Shown here: in pieces, positions 52,218-63,500 of the stretch
How the letters are laid out: every line of letters starts with the position of its first letter
Numbering within the stretch: the stretch's first letter is position 1
NCBI GenBank assembly: GCA_963576475.1
Contig: OY754981.1
Span: 14,826,716 to 14,890,715 of the forward strand
Direction of reading: 5' to 3'
DNA length: 64,000 bases
DNA from: Molanna angustata
Lineage: Eukaryota > Arthropoda > Insecta > Trichoptera > Molannidae
Made by a program: the position numbers and the translations under genes
Notes under the pieces: generated by a model
What the model saw: the letters and a program-made list of their open reading frames with translations, nothing else
What the model was told of the DNA's origin: nothing
The model's database searches: none

Positions 52218-52544
52218 TTGTATATTCTAGTAGCGGGGTTATTGTTCGCGGAAGTGTATGTAAGGAATAAAAATGTCGGTGTGTTAGGTAAAAAACAGAA
52301 TTACATATTATTTCCTTTTCCACCGAATCAGCAACTATTTAGTTTAGCGGCTCATGAAATAGGTCGTACATTGTTTGAAATACTTGATATAAGTGATGAG
52401 CAATGTAAGACCAATACCGAGGTGGTCATGGTCTTATCAAGCATACCAAGTCATGGTTTTGGTTTTGCAAGTTTGAAAATTCTTACAAGTTTTCTAAAAA
52501 AAAATACTACTTTTCTGTTGAAAAATGAAACATTATATAAATGA
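52218..52544 (+). other. unrecognised 108-codon reading frame
   Basis: An open frame with ordinary-looking protein composition (PPNQQLFSLAAHEIGRTLFE, VVMVLSSIPSHGFGFASLK) but no ATG at its start; an in-frame TAA lies seven codons upstream of the first usable codon. I recognise no family. It could be an exon or a relic; the lack of a start and of obvious splice signals keeps confidence low. Confidence 0.25.
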
Positions 52545-53857
52545 GTGATTACAACAAAACATTAAATAATAACATTAATTGATAGAAAAAGTACTACAGC
52601 ATGTTTTTAATTGCCTACTTTTTAATAAAAAAATAAAAGGTCTTGCCACAAATTAAAAATAAAATACTGCCTCAAAACAAACTCGTCTAGCGAGGCAGTA
52701 AATCTCCAAAGAAGGAACACAATTGTGTAAAATATGTTCCTTATAAGTTTTTTAACATTGTTATTTTTTTGTCTTTTATTATAACTCGTAAATAATGGTA
52801 ATAAATCATTTCATTACATTTAAAATTTTAGCCAGATCAAGTTTGGCACCTCTGGTCTGATCTTGCAGGCTTGGTTTTGCATAATATATAAGACCAAGAC
52901 TGCAAGCCTTGCAAGAATTTCACTCATCACTAATAAAATTGGTATTGTATGTACCTAATCCACATGTACCTTCCTGCCCGTATATTATATGAAAATCTAT
53001 GATTCTTCAACAGTAAAGCATGGAAATCCGAAAACACCATTTTATGGCATATGTACATTATTACACTATAAATGGTTGCAAATCAATAGACTGTTTAAAT
53101 GACCAAATATAAACACCCATAGTTTCATTCACATTGGTACGTCAAAAAATAGAGCAATATGTCCGAAATATAATAGACTTATTCATTTTAACTATGTAAA
53201 ACACCTATTTAATTATATTATTTTTATTCTCCAGTATACTCATATTGGGGAGTCGTGGTTATTTTACTAAACATAAATGCATAATACAACGTCATGTAGG
53301 TACTTACTGGTATGATAGGCAGAGAGAACTGAGTCCCATATCTGCTGTCTTTGTTTACATTTATCGCTTCACTATTATTTATACTTGTCTGTAATTCAAC
53401 TTATATTTCCTTCTTTTAGAATATCGTTGACATGATTGACAATTGTATTCTTGATTGGTCCCTTTCTCTTATTCCTACTCTAACAGGTGTATAAATTTTC
53501 TTTGTCAGTAGTTCTTAACTCATGCTTTACATGTGTCTTGTAAATTATTGTGTGGTGTACACAATACGTTCAGAGCTGCTTAATTTTACACTGTAAATAT
53601 TTATCATTTATTCTTTATGATTCTATATGTCGAAACATTAAAAATACTGTCACTTTCTGGAAAATTGTGTTTCGAAATTTTCGTGTAAATTATGGATGTA
53701 ATAATAATACGCTTCATAAAAATATATTCAAAGGTTGTCCAACAATTTACTAAAAGAAAGTGAGTCCAATTTTAATAGCATTAGTTTTAATAACAATGCA
53801 CACTACCAGAAGATCCGATGCTGTATAGGGCACAGATAATATGGAAGTAAACTTGTA
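52545..53857. other. mostly unclassified
   Basis: Small inverted pair TACTGCCTC/GAGGCAGTA at 52666-52701. Otherwise nothing recognised. Confidence 0.4.
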
Positions 53858-53859
53858 TA

Positions 53860-54555
53860 GGGCTGTGTTCACAATGCACACCGAGTGCACTTATGTAGTG
53901 ACGCTTTAAGCCGTTCAAAATAACCGGAAACAGACGCTCGAAAGACACTCTGTTGAGTTCAGATTGAACGTCGAGTGTACGCTCCAAACGCTCTGTATAA
54001 TCGTCGGGTGAAAAACGCTCTGACAGTTATAGCATAATAATAATAATAATAATGAACACTTCCTTGCACCCTGCGCAAATGGCTAGTTTATTGCCTTTTT
54101 GGCAATTTCTTCCAACTAACCAGTGTTTCCAGCCCAGAGAAGCAATATTTGCGTGAGAAATAAATTTAAATAAATTTCTCCTCTGCTGGGAATCAGTTGA
54201 CATCTATTTTATCTGTGGTAAGATGACTTCTATTTGTTTCTGTGGTATCTATTATGTCAGTTGACATAATTTATGATGTTAATTTAAAAATATATCATAC
54301 AAAAATTTACATTAAAAGGACAGAGATCATTATTTAATCCCCTGCCAAAGTCTTGTGTTTCGATGAAAATATAACCTAAAAAAACACATGTATGATAAAT
54401 GGCATTTGGGATTTCAAACGCCCGATGCTGCGTTCAGATTGAAATGCCGCTCGAAAGCGTTCGGTGAGATTGGTGTGAAAAACGCCATAATCTGCAACTT
54501 CAGGTACATCCGACACCCGACGTCGAGTGTTCTATCTAAACACAACCTAGGTTTC
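53860..54555. mobile_element. candidate MITE interrupted by a SINE
   Basis: TAGGGCTGTGTTCACAATGC at the left resembles, inverted, the right end GGTTGTGTTTAGATAGAACA; the inner parts GTTCAGATTGAA and CGCTCGAAAG recur on both sides of the SINE at 54030. Target duplication unclear. Confidence 0.45.
54030..54190 (-). mobile_element. SINE family 1, truncated at the B box
   Basis: AATAATAATAATAATAATGA at the tail, then the typical CACTTCCTTGCACCCTGCGC body to CTCCTCTGCTGGGAATCA (plus-strand sense). Confidence 0.8.
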
Positions 54556-54995
54556 CCCGGTACCGTGCGATTGTAAGCGGTTTATCACATTGATTTCTAG
54601 CTCATGTGAAAAACAAGGAAAGCACCTTATATGTAGTTTAGTGTTGGCCACAAAACATTCGTTTATCTGTGTAAGAATGTCATGTCACGGTCCAGACTTG
54701 CAAGTTTTCTTTGTCTTACGTCCATGTTTAGTACCTACGCATAATATTAAAACTCCACATATCTTCAAGTTTCACAATATTTTTACAGTGCTATTGTTTC
54801 TTCTCCCAAAGTTAAACGAATTATGTAGTAATATAATTCAAAATGTAGGAACTCAATTTTTTTTATCTCAGTGTAATAAAAATAAATTACAGAGCACAGC
54901 AGTGATATTGTTACGTTAAAAGTGAACTATATTAGTGAATATTGTTAAAAAAATATATATCGACTCAATAGATACATACAATACCTACTTTCAAG

Positions 54996-55040
54996 ATGAG
55001 TGAAAAATCAGACGCTTCAACCACAACTGATGATATAAAG
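54996..55040 (+). CDS. putative first coding exon of the unrecognised gene
   Basis: Fifteen codons from ATG, acidic and Ser/Thr-rich, followed by a GTAATT donor in phase 0. The matching phase of the exon at 61784 supports the pairing. A competing possibility is an unrelated short reading frame. Confidence 0.5.
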
Positions 55041-58000
55041 GTAATTATTTAAATATTTTCTTTAATTTTATCAATTTCAACTAATAATATTACAAAGACA
55101 ACAAAATACTCACATGACCAGTTGCAACCCAAGAAATATTCATGAAAGTAAAAAAAAATCTACATTTATATTATTCAAACATATTAAAATTATTGAAAAA
55201 ATTAATATTTCATATATTTTTTTCAAAAGGGGATGCACAATAATTATTAAATGTATACCTACCAATGAAGTAAAGTCATTGGTTAATACATAGGTAGATA
55301 CACACATAATTGCACATATTATGTAGATATCGATACGCGATGGGATTGATTTTCATACATGAATACCAATACTAATTTATTAAAGTACCGCGATTTTCGC
55401 TTATAAATATTCTTTTAATTCGTGTTTTTGATGAACTTTTTCGACATACAAAGATAATCTGTTTTTTGTAACTTGGCAAATGATAGAGGATGAATTATTT
55501 TATTGGTTAGAGCACTCAATAATTCGTGTTATACCTATGTATATATTTTAAATAAATCATGTCGATAAAATCGAAGTATTTCTATTTCGTAATCCCATAT
55601 TCATAATCACTCTCCGCACTCTTCTTGTCAACATTTGTAGTTTTTCCTATAAATATTAGGATTTATAGAGCCATTTACTGATTCAAGATCATCAATTTAT
55701 GGACAATCTACTTTAAAAAGCAGTCTTACTTATTTTAATCAAACTATATTATCTAGGTACCTACCTATTTAAATTAGGAACAATTTCACAGTGCAACACT
55801 AAATTATATTATTAACCATGATACATTTTCCCGCGTTAAAAAATAACACCACACGCCGGCGTGGCTTCACGATACTACGGAAACTGACGTCTTGGATTTT
55901 TGTTAGTTAGTTGGTACATATTATTATACATGTATGTATGATGTAGTCAAAATTTATAATTATATTAAGTAGGTACTGCACCCCCGGGATTGTATCGCAC
56001 ACTCCTACCCATTACATATGTTATTTTGGCGGCAAAATAATCGAACATTTTGCGTGTATTTTCAATATAAAGCATTTTGATAAATGACGTGTTTTTTTAC
56101 ATCCTTTTAATTAACTTCACATGTATTTCTGGATTGGAATCTACAATTAATTTTTAACTAACCTCCCGACCAGTTAGGGTTCTGAAATTTACATAATTTG
56201 TGTATTCCCAATGATAATGCACGTTGAAACTGTTTCCGGCTTGATTCATTTGGCAGTATTGAACAATTTTGTATTTAAACAATAACTTACATATTGCATA
56301 AAATCAGGAGTATTTTTATGAATTTCTTTATACGCGAAGAAAATTTTTAAAAGGATGTCCTCATTTTTTTTATTAACTTTTGTTTTTCTGATATACAAGC
56401 ACTGACCGGTATCGGTCTGTCGAAGACCATCGTTAATGGTTGTTTCTGTATATATTAAATTGGTTTGACATTTCATATTTATTTTAATTTTATAATGCTT
56501 CCCGGGCAACTGACATGTACAATGTCAAATATCAATTTGACACGTAGGCATTAACAAGTTGCCGAATTCTGGAGACTTGAGATATTTATGTTCTCACAGA
56601 TCCAGACTGAAAGCACAATTAAAAATGAGTCTCCACCGGGAATTGAATGATGATAATGAATATATACATACATACAAATATACCATCACGCCATGTCCCT
56701 CACGGGGTAGGCAGAGAGAACTGAACGCCACTTATTTCTATCTTGACACACATACATCGTCTCGTTGACAAGAGTTATGGCAGGAAACAGAGAATGGAGC
56801 ACTTAGACCGGTTATGAATGATCGCATCATATCAAAGGATGCTAAAGTTGCCATTCATAACGCCAATCTTAGTGCCAACCTTGACGTATGCAAGTGAAAC
56901 CTGGACATGGCAGAAGTCGAACGATGTATGACAGGGTCAGATATGAGGACATAAGGAAAGAATGTAAGATAAAGAAATATGTCATTGATAGAATGAAAGT
57001 GAACACATTGAGATGGTTTGACCACATGGGGAGAATGAATGAGGTACACCTGACTAAGAAAATATACATTGCGGACAGGAATGGAATGAGAGGTCGGGGC
57101 CGCCCAAGGAAGGGATGGCACGTCCATGTGGACGGTATATTTTGAAAGACGGAAATATTTGAAGCGTGAATAAAAGACGAACATGTATAAGACGATGTAT
57201 GATAAATAATCGGGAATAATAATACTAGATAAATAGATTATATTCTTAATTTATAGATAGATATTACCGTGCCTCGGGTCTTAATAGGCATAGTTTTTTT
57301 TATACTAGTGCATTAACTAAAAAAAAGTTTATTAAGGGCCGATCTTATAAACGTCCGTTAGTTAGATTTCAGACCAAACAAACCGAAATTTGATACAAAT
57401 GCTCTATATTTCGTCTTATAACAATCCGTTAGTTAAATTTTAGTAAAATTTTACCGATAGCCTTTACTGACGGTCGGACCACCGATTAAGCGCTCGTTAA
57501 CGATAAGTTATGGAAGGATTGAGTTTTACCACACTTGTTTTTTTTATATTGCGGTACATTTTTAATATTACGAATATTTTGAAACATACTGTTTTATATT
57601 TTTTGGATTTTTATATTGAATTGCTTTTTTTCAGTAAAAATCGTCGTTCGACAGTGATTTTGAATAACCAAAACGAATTTGATTACAAGTTTGTGTTTGA
57701 CCAAATATTTTATTATTTCGAAATGACATTGATGACACTGAATTTCGTTTTATTTTATTTAAAAAAAATGAATGAATAAATAATTGTAACTAGTACCAAC
57801 ATATGCATTAAGTTTTTTTAAATTTCATTTTAATGCAATCCATCGCACTAGCTAAATAATAAAGGATTATCACCATTTTTGTAATTTTTTATATTGTTTG
57901 AAGTACGCAAAAAAATTAAACACTCTCTGTTTATATATTGCAATGACAGCACCGCTTTATCCATTACAATCCATTATAATCCATTATTGTCCATTACAAA

Positions 58001-61000
58001 TCCATTGAAAATCCATTGTAGTCTAATTAGACTGTAACTGTCAAATAAACGGACAGTTAAAATAGTTTTATAATACCGCCGATAGTAATATCTACTTAGG
58101 AACATCCATCCGTTAGTAAATCGTAAACATACTTACGAATATTTGGTCTTTCGTTTATAAGATCGGCCCTAAGAAATATTACATTACAAATTCAATGGAT
58201 AATATGACCGATTTTATATTCATGAGTTTTTTCTTTTTCATCCTTTACACGTGGTCAAAATACAACTGTATTTATAATTCACTCACACTTTTATTCAGTG
58301 TAGGTACCTACCTACTGCGTATTATGGACCAATACGTAGTAGGTAGGTACCTACACTGTATTTATAATTTACTCACACTTTTATTCAGTGTAGGTACCTA
58401 CCTACTACGTATTATGGGCCAAAATTAGATTAGGTAAGATCAACGCACTGCAGGGATTTCTTTTGTTTCAGTTTTATTTCCTGCACATATGTACACACTA
58501 CTGTTTGGTATACAAATCTGTATATGTAAATTTACTAATAGGTATGTATTTTATTTACTGATATTATTTTGCTTTAATTTTTTTTCTTTCAAAAGTGGGT
58601 ACCTATTTGTATCGCAAGATTTAAATTGTACATCACAATTCCGCCTTTATTGGTAGTTGTGCCCAAATAATAATTATAATGAAAAATTTTAGAAAACAAT
58701 TGATACTATAAATAGTGAGTGATGAGGTGACCGGGGTGGTCTTGCACCCCCGGTCTTAGTCTTTGTCTTGCTCTTGTCTTGATTCTTGGTCTTGGTCGTA
58801 GTCTTGCAACTTTTCTTAAAAAAATCATGTTCTTTTAAAATTCAATGATTATTAGAAAGAAATTCTTTTTAGACAAAAAAAAACACTAATGCCGCTCAAA
58901 ATTCGCCATTGTACCGATGCCTTACCACGTATAATAATTTGGAAAAGATCAGGTCCGTGGACATATTCTGTATGTCCAGGACTCTTTTCAGGAGCCACGT
59001 TAGACAGGAATAATAATTTTTTTTATTACCAGTAGTGAGTACAATGCACCATGAAATCAAAGGTGGGCTGATTAAGTTACAATTACATATGTTGCTATTC
59101 TTATTTATTATATTTGTTTAAAAAAATATTATTGTACGTTGCCCATTTTTTCAAAAAAAAAAAAAAATGTTAATAATCTGAATTTATAGTAGGTATTATG
59201 TCGACAATCGTAGTTAACCGCTAACTTTTTAATAAAAAATGAGATTGAAGGACTCTTGCATTTAAGTATTGTAAGACTCTTGGCCTTGGTCTTGCAGTGA
59301 CACTTGCGGTCGAGGTCTTAGTCTTGGTCTTGTAAGACTTGTAAGACTTGTAAGACATTTGCACATCATAAAAATAGTTCACAATACCCCCTATTCAGTA
59401 ATTCTTCTTCTTCTTTGCCTTAGTCCCGTGTTAGTCGGGGTCGGCCCTCCTGGTACGCAATCTCCAGGACACTCTGTCCTGGGTCGTCAAGGTATCGACC
59501 CCCTATTCAGTAATTATCTGAACTACTAAATTAGGAACGTTCTAAAATTGTAGATTTTAGATTTACGGTCTTATTTCAGCGTTCTAAAATATCAACTTGA
59601 ACTAAATGGAATATAGGAACGTACCTATATTGGCCGGAACGTTCTTAAAAAGTTACTGAATTAGACGTATCTTGAATGGTTATGAAAATTATGAAAATAT
59701 AGGTACGTTCCTATTCCATTTAGTCCAAGTTGATATTTTATAACGCTGAAATAAGACCGTAAATCTAAAATCTACAATTTTAGAACGTTCCTGATTTAGT
59801 TCCCATAGTTACTGAATAGGGGGTATTATTAGGAATATGTTCCTAGTTATGCCCACCTAATAAATTTATTAATACATAAATATATCTTTATTATTAATTC
59901 GCTCGTTTATTTCAAGTAAAGGTACTTATTTTTGTTTTTCGATTTACTTTCCTTTTTTTCTTGTTCTTTTTCTGCTATCTTATAATTAATTATTTAGGCA
60001 TTAACATATTTTTATAAAATAGAGTTTGAATAGTTTTATGGAGAAATCATGACATTTGCATGTATAGTTGTGATTTTGTGGATGTTTAAAATAATCACAA
60101 TACGATTTGATTGTTCCGTCAATAGTACCAACATTACATTCATTCTTATTATTTCATGGATGATAAGTCACCGACACACATTACATACATACATACATAC
60201 ATACATACATGTCATGTTATTACACTGTTACCTACTGACTCCCGCCGGTGAACGTTCATTGACCATATCAGACAATTGGAAGATATGTAGAAAGATCTAT
60301 AATATGGATTCAGGTAGGTACATAATGTATGGTGATGGGATCAATATGGATCATTCATCGTGTCATATCTTGAAGGCACTTCATCTATACTAACTACTGG
60401 CTAGGTGTAAAAGATATACCTACATATAACATCACACAAAATATTATATAAAGTATGATTTTTATTATTTTTCATCCTATTTCGTTTTTGTCTATGAATA
60501 AAACGAGTGGGTTGTGGCCAACGCTATACTTATTTCATGAAATGAGTTTGTTTATTAGGGAAACTTTATAATTCATCAACGCCATTTTATGAAAGTGATG
60601 TGCCTTTTTAGCACTTTAAAAATAAAAATATAAAATTTTAATTTTCCTGAGCTTGGGGTCACTTTGAAATATTTGACAGTTAAAAAAATAAAAAGCACTG
60701 ATTAAATATCCTTCAAAATCTAATGGGGTCTAAGCGAGTATTAGATATACAAATGTACAAATTTCGAAAATAATCGAATGAGTAATTTAGTTTATAATCG
60801 ATTAAGTAGAATAAACACGCCGTACATAGCACATAGTACACAGCACAGACATATATACATTGTGATGAAACTTTCAAAATACAATCTCAGCATGATACTA
60901 GTTTTGCAATAAAAATATACCTTTAAAATTCTGAATTCATAACTTCCCACTATATCTCGTATGGGTAGTGTGGAATAAAAATATATTAATAATTAAAAAA

Positions 61001-62813
61001 ACCTTGTTTATAGAACGGCGATAGAAATAATATGATCACCATGTTTACGTTATTAAATTCTAGGAGAATAATTATTTTTGTGGCGCTCATAGTTTTTATT
61101 TTTACGGCGCTGGCTGATTTACTAATGATATTAATAACAATTAAGCACTACAAATAATAACACTCAATTATTATTATTACCATTATACACTTTTTTTTTT
61201 TTTTTTGTTAAACAAGTACATATACATCTTCCTACGTTCCCTAAAATAAGCAAATAAATGCTTGTGCTATAGGTGAACGAAATCGGTCGAGGCAGGATTC
61301 GAACTCGCGACCACTGGATTACTAGCCAAGCGCGCTAACCGCTCTGCCATCGACTTCCTCAAAAGAATTTGCAGATAAATGCGTAAATTGTAAATTATTT
61401 AAAAGAGCAAAATAAAATGCAACAAACGCATCATCAAGCTTTCAATTGGGAATAGTTCACCCATCCAGATACTTAACATATCAAAGGATTAGGCTCTGAG
61501 GAGGTCTCTATACTACCTAACAACCCTACTGATTCCCGAATATTAACGTTTAAAAAATCTTTAACGATTCTACATGTATTCATTATTACCGATTTTTGCA
61601 TTTTTATTATTAAGTTTTTCGAAAAATTTATAATTTCTAAATTACGGATTAACGTTTTTGGAATAATGCCAGTGGCTGAAATAATGAATGGTAATATTAT
61701 TATTTTACCAAAATGCCAAAGTCTTTTAATCTCGTTACCATATACCTACCTATTATTATTCTATTTATTTTCTTTGTTTTCAGATACCCCCGCTGTGTCT
61801 ATTTTATTTCTCACACCCATTTGGAATTTTATCACCGGATCCACCAACAGTGACACCAGCACCCGAAGGATGTTATCCGTCTTCCTGGATGCCGAGTTTT
61901 AGCGGCGGTAGAGTCTGGCAACAGCCAGAAGTCAGAGTTCCTCCTGTCTATCAAATGCCACCTCCAACATTTCAATTTCACGCACCTGATCCACCCAACA
62001 AATCTGACACAAAAGGATATTCATCCGCAAACAAAAGAAGCCATTGCCAACACAATACATATAAACGAAATAAAAGTCAATACACTGATACTAGCAGGAT
62101 GGGTTGCCGTTATGATATATTCAACAAAAGTACAAACACCGAAAAAGACGCCATCGAAATGTCATCAAATGCTCAAGGGAACGACGGCTGCAGCAAATGT
62201 GACGAAACTTATCACGAAAGGGTTCAAATTCACGAAAACTTCAATAGAAATTACAGAAGTGCAACTTGTTGCGGAGGTCAGAAATACAACTACGACGCTA
62301 GATTTGTTCCTGGGAGGAGAGAGGGCCCAAGAGTATCAGCTCGAAAGATGGGTAAATCGTTTCAAAAACAGAATCATTACCACCAAACATTACCTCCGAT
62401 AGAACTTCCCATAAAACCATGCGCGGAAGAACACAACGAAGAAGTGAAACCAAATTTGCTGAACCCGAATTGGCCGTTTGTCGATCAAGCCAACAATTTC
62501 AGGACAAAGGCACATCTACCTCCCATAGAAATCTCCGAACAGTTTCAAAATATTCCCGTATTGCTGGCTGCGGCGGCGAGTGCAAATAACGAAACAAATA
62601 ATATTCCCGATGAAAATGAACGTTTGAAAAGTCAAGTGGAAGTGAATGATAGTGATATCACGTGCAAGGAGATTAAGAAAAGAACAAGACAGAGAAAACG
62701 AACTAAAGTGAGATCTATTCAGTCATCAAGCAGAATAAGCAAGGCAAGGAGACAACCTAACAAAAGTGCTACTAGAAAATTGGTCAACTTTATACTCCAG
62801 AGCGTACCCTCCG
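54996..62813 (+). CDS. unrecognised two-exon gene, 3' end outside window
   Basis: ATG at 54996 opens a 15-codon exon (MSEKSDASTTTDDIK) ending at 55040 before GTAATT. An exon from 61784 (after TTTTCAG) to 62813 (before GTAAGTT) continues in phase 0 and ends in phase 1, so the protein exceeds 358 residues and continues downstream. I do not recognise the product. Visible features: Pro-rich N-terminal third (about 30-90), a CSKC pair and a later CC around 140-160, the motif LPPIE(L/I) twice near 208 and 260, an Ala run, and a strongly basic tail from about 323 (KKRTRQRKRTK) that could be a nuclear or nucleic-acid-binding signal. No signal peptide or membrane span. The 6.7-kb intron holds SINE, RTE-LINE, PIF-type and foldback elements. 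Pairing of the two exons is inferred from splice signals and phase; exon 2 alone is the stronger part. Confidence 0.6.
55041..56499. other. intron of the unrecognised gene, no element recognised
   Basis: Follows the putative donor at 55041. AT-rich. No features recognised until the SINE fragment at 56500. Confidence 0.4.
56500..56645 (-). mobile_element. SINE family 3, head-truncated
   Basis: CCCGGGCAACTGACATGTAC, TGGAGACTTGAGATATTTAT and TCTCCACCGGGAATTGAA match 13240-13400. Confidence 0.75.
56660..56755 (-). mobile_element. RTE-type LINE 3' end fragment
   Basis: ATACATACATACAAATATAC then CATCACGCCATGTCCCTCAC is the reverse of the GGCGTGATGG/ATGT end seen at 49275-49310. Confidence 0.55.
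56760..57215 (+). mobile_element. RTE-type LINE C-terminal relic
   Basis: After ALRPVMNDRIISKDAKVAIH and LTYASETWTWQKS, the frame 56888-57145 reads GRSRTMYDRVRYEDIRKECK, NTLRWFDHMGRMNEVHLTKK and GRGRPRKGWHVHVDGIF. These are canonical RTE C-terminal motifs. The catalytic core is absent. Confidence 0.85.
57336..58169. mobile_element. PIF/Harbinger-type MITE, 834 bp
   Basis: Perfect 18-bp inverted ends GGGCCGATCTTATAAACG flanked by TAA on both sides (57333-57335 and 58170-58172). An internal 89-codon open frame (57510-57779), rich in Phe, Leu and Tyr, matches nothing I recognise. Several CCATT.CAATCCATTATAATCC direct repeats occur near 57960-58020. Confidence 0.9.
58264..58422. repeat. duplicated and inverted segment
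   Basis: CTGTATTTATAATT(C/T)ACTCACAC and CAGTGTAGGTACCTACCTAC occur twice in direct orientation (58264 and 58354). Between them lies the inverse AGTAGGTAGGTACCTACACT, so a hairpin with about 28-bp arms can form. Confidence 0.85.
58740..59365. repeat. degenerate GTCTTG hexamer tracts
   Basis: Two tracts, 58745-58812 and 59265-59362, of GTCTTG/GACTTG-type hexamers on the plus strand flank AT-rich DNA. They may be the ends of one element. Confidence 0.5.
59382..59827. mobile_element. foldback element with about 125-bp arms and an insertion
   Basis: Left arm AATACCCCCTATTCAGTAA..., TTCTAAAATTGTAGATTTTA, GATTTACGGTCTTATTTCAG, TGAACTAAATGGAATA is mirrored almost perfectly by 59700-59827. The left arm is interrupted by a 94-bp insertion. 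Related arm at 21120-21260. Confidence 0.9.
59404..59497. mobile_element. 94-bp insertion with an 18-bp target duplication
   Basis: ACCCCCTATTCAGTAATT is present on both sides (59386-59403 and 59498-59515). The insert starts CTTCTTCTTC and contains GTCGGGGTCGGCCCTCCTGG, a motif also seen near 10065. Duplication length suggests retroposition of a very short fragment. Confidence 0.8.
60180..60211. repeat. ACAT microsatellite
   Basis: ACATACATACATACATACAT and further units. Such tails often follow RTE-type LINEs, but no LINE sequence adjoins it. Confidence 0.85.
60555..60975 (+). repeat. 420-bp dispersed repeat, copy 2
   Basis: Counterpart of 25917-26335, in the same orientation, about 85% alike by eye. 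It lies in the long intron of the unrecognised gene. Confidence 0.75.
61193..61357 (-). mobile_element. SINE family 2, nearly complete
   Basis: T run at 61193-61206, then the body GTACATATACATCTTCCTAC and, on the minus strand, a head with GGCAGAGCGGTTAGCGCGCT (A box) and GAGTTCGAATCCT (B box). Confidence 0.85.
61784..62813 (+). CDS. large internal exon of the unrecognised gene
   Basis: Open across 1,030 nt with good acceptor (TTCTTTGTTTTCAG) and donor (GTAAGTT) signals. Translation starts IPPLCLFYFSHPFGILSP and ends FILQSVPS. Its amino-acid composition is balanced and its G+C is higher than the flanking AT-rich DNA, as expected of real coding sequence. Confidence 0.75.
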
Positions 62814-62973
62814 GTAAGTTATATATTATTTATGTTATTGTAAGGTTTTTCATTTTGTGCTTTTCAATTAATAAAATAGAATCGTCAATATTTCTTGCTC
62901 TTGAACATATTTTTTTTATTTGTTGGTAAATTCACAGAATATATTACATAATATTGTAAACATAATATAAATA

Positions 62974-63500
62974 GTTGCATGCAACACATGAGATCCAACT
63001 GTCGATAGCGATAGTAAGTGTAGTTTAAAAATACGTACCTATCAAACTATAAGCCGATAAATCCAAATTATTGAATATTTTGAGATATTTTGTTTTCTAA
63101 ACAAAATATGTAGGCATGTACGTTAGGATAAGATAGTATAGAGGTCAGTCTTTTTTTCCTACCCAGAATATGAAAACAGCATGACGGTATGTATATATGT
63201 ATGTAAGTATCAAACTATTAAGAGTTCCCGTAGATATTGTGTAGTGTATACTGCCATACAAATTGTATGAAACGATATCGTCACTAAACTGAATTTAAAA
63301 AAAATGTAAAAAGCAGTTTGAGATATAAGTACCACTATAATGTAGTAACTCAAACATAATAGAACATATATGCTGCAAAGCAAAGTTAAAAAAAATATAG
63401 ACCTGGCCATACAAATATCGCGTATTTTGGCTTAATACTTTGTCGATATGTTAAGAGAAATAATTTTTTTTGAACAAATCGACAGTTGGATTATGCTTTA
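62974..63500 (-). mobile_element. Helitron-like repeat, copy 4
   Basis: GTTGCATGCAACACATGAGA, TCCAACTGTCGATAGCGATA and CATACAAATTGTATGAAACG match copy 3. The terminal CTAG has changed to CTAT. The part after 63300 lacks about 500 bp present in copy 3 and resumes with AACATATATGCTGC and the CGACAGTTGGATTA block. It lies downstream of the donor at 62814, inside the next intron of the unrecognised gene. Confidence 0.55.

Noticed and set aside
57510..57779. Independent small membrane-protein gene
   Set aside because: It sits inside a MITE with perfect ends; Phe/Leu-rich composition is expected from AT-rich DNA.
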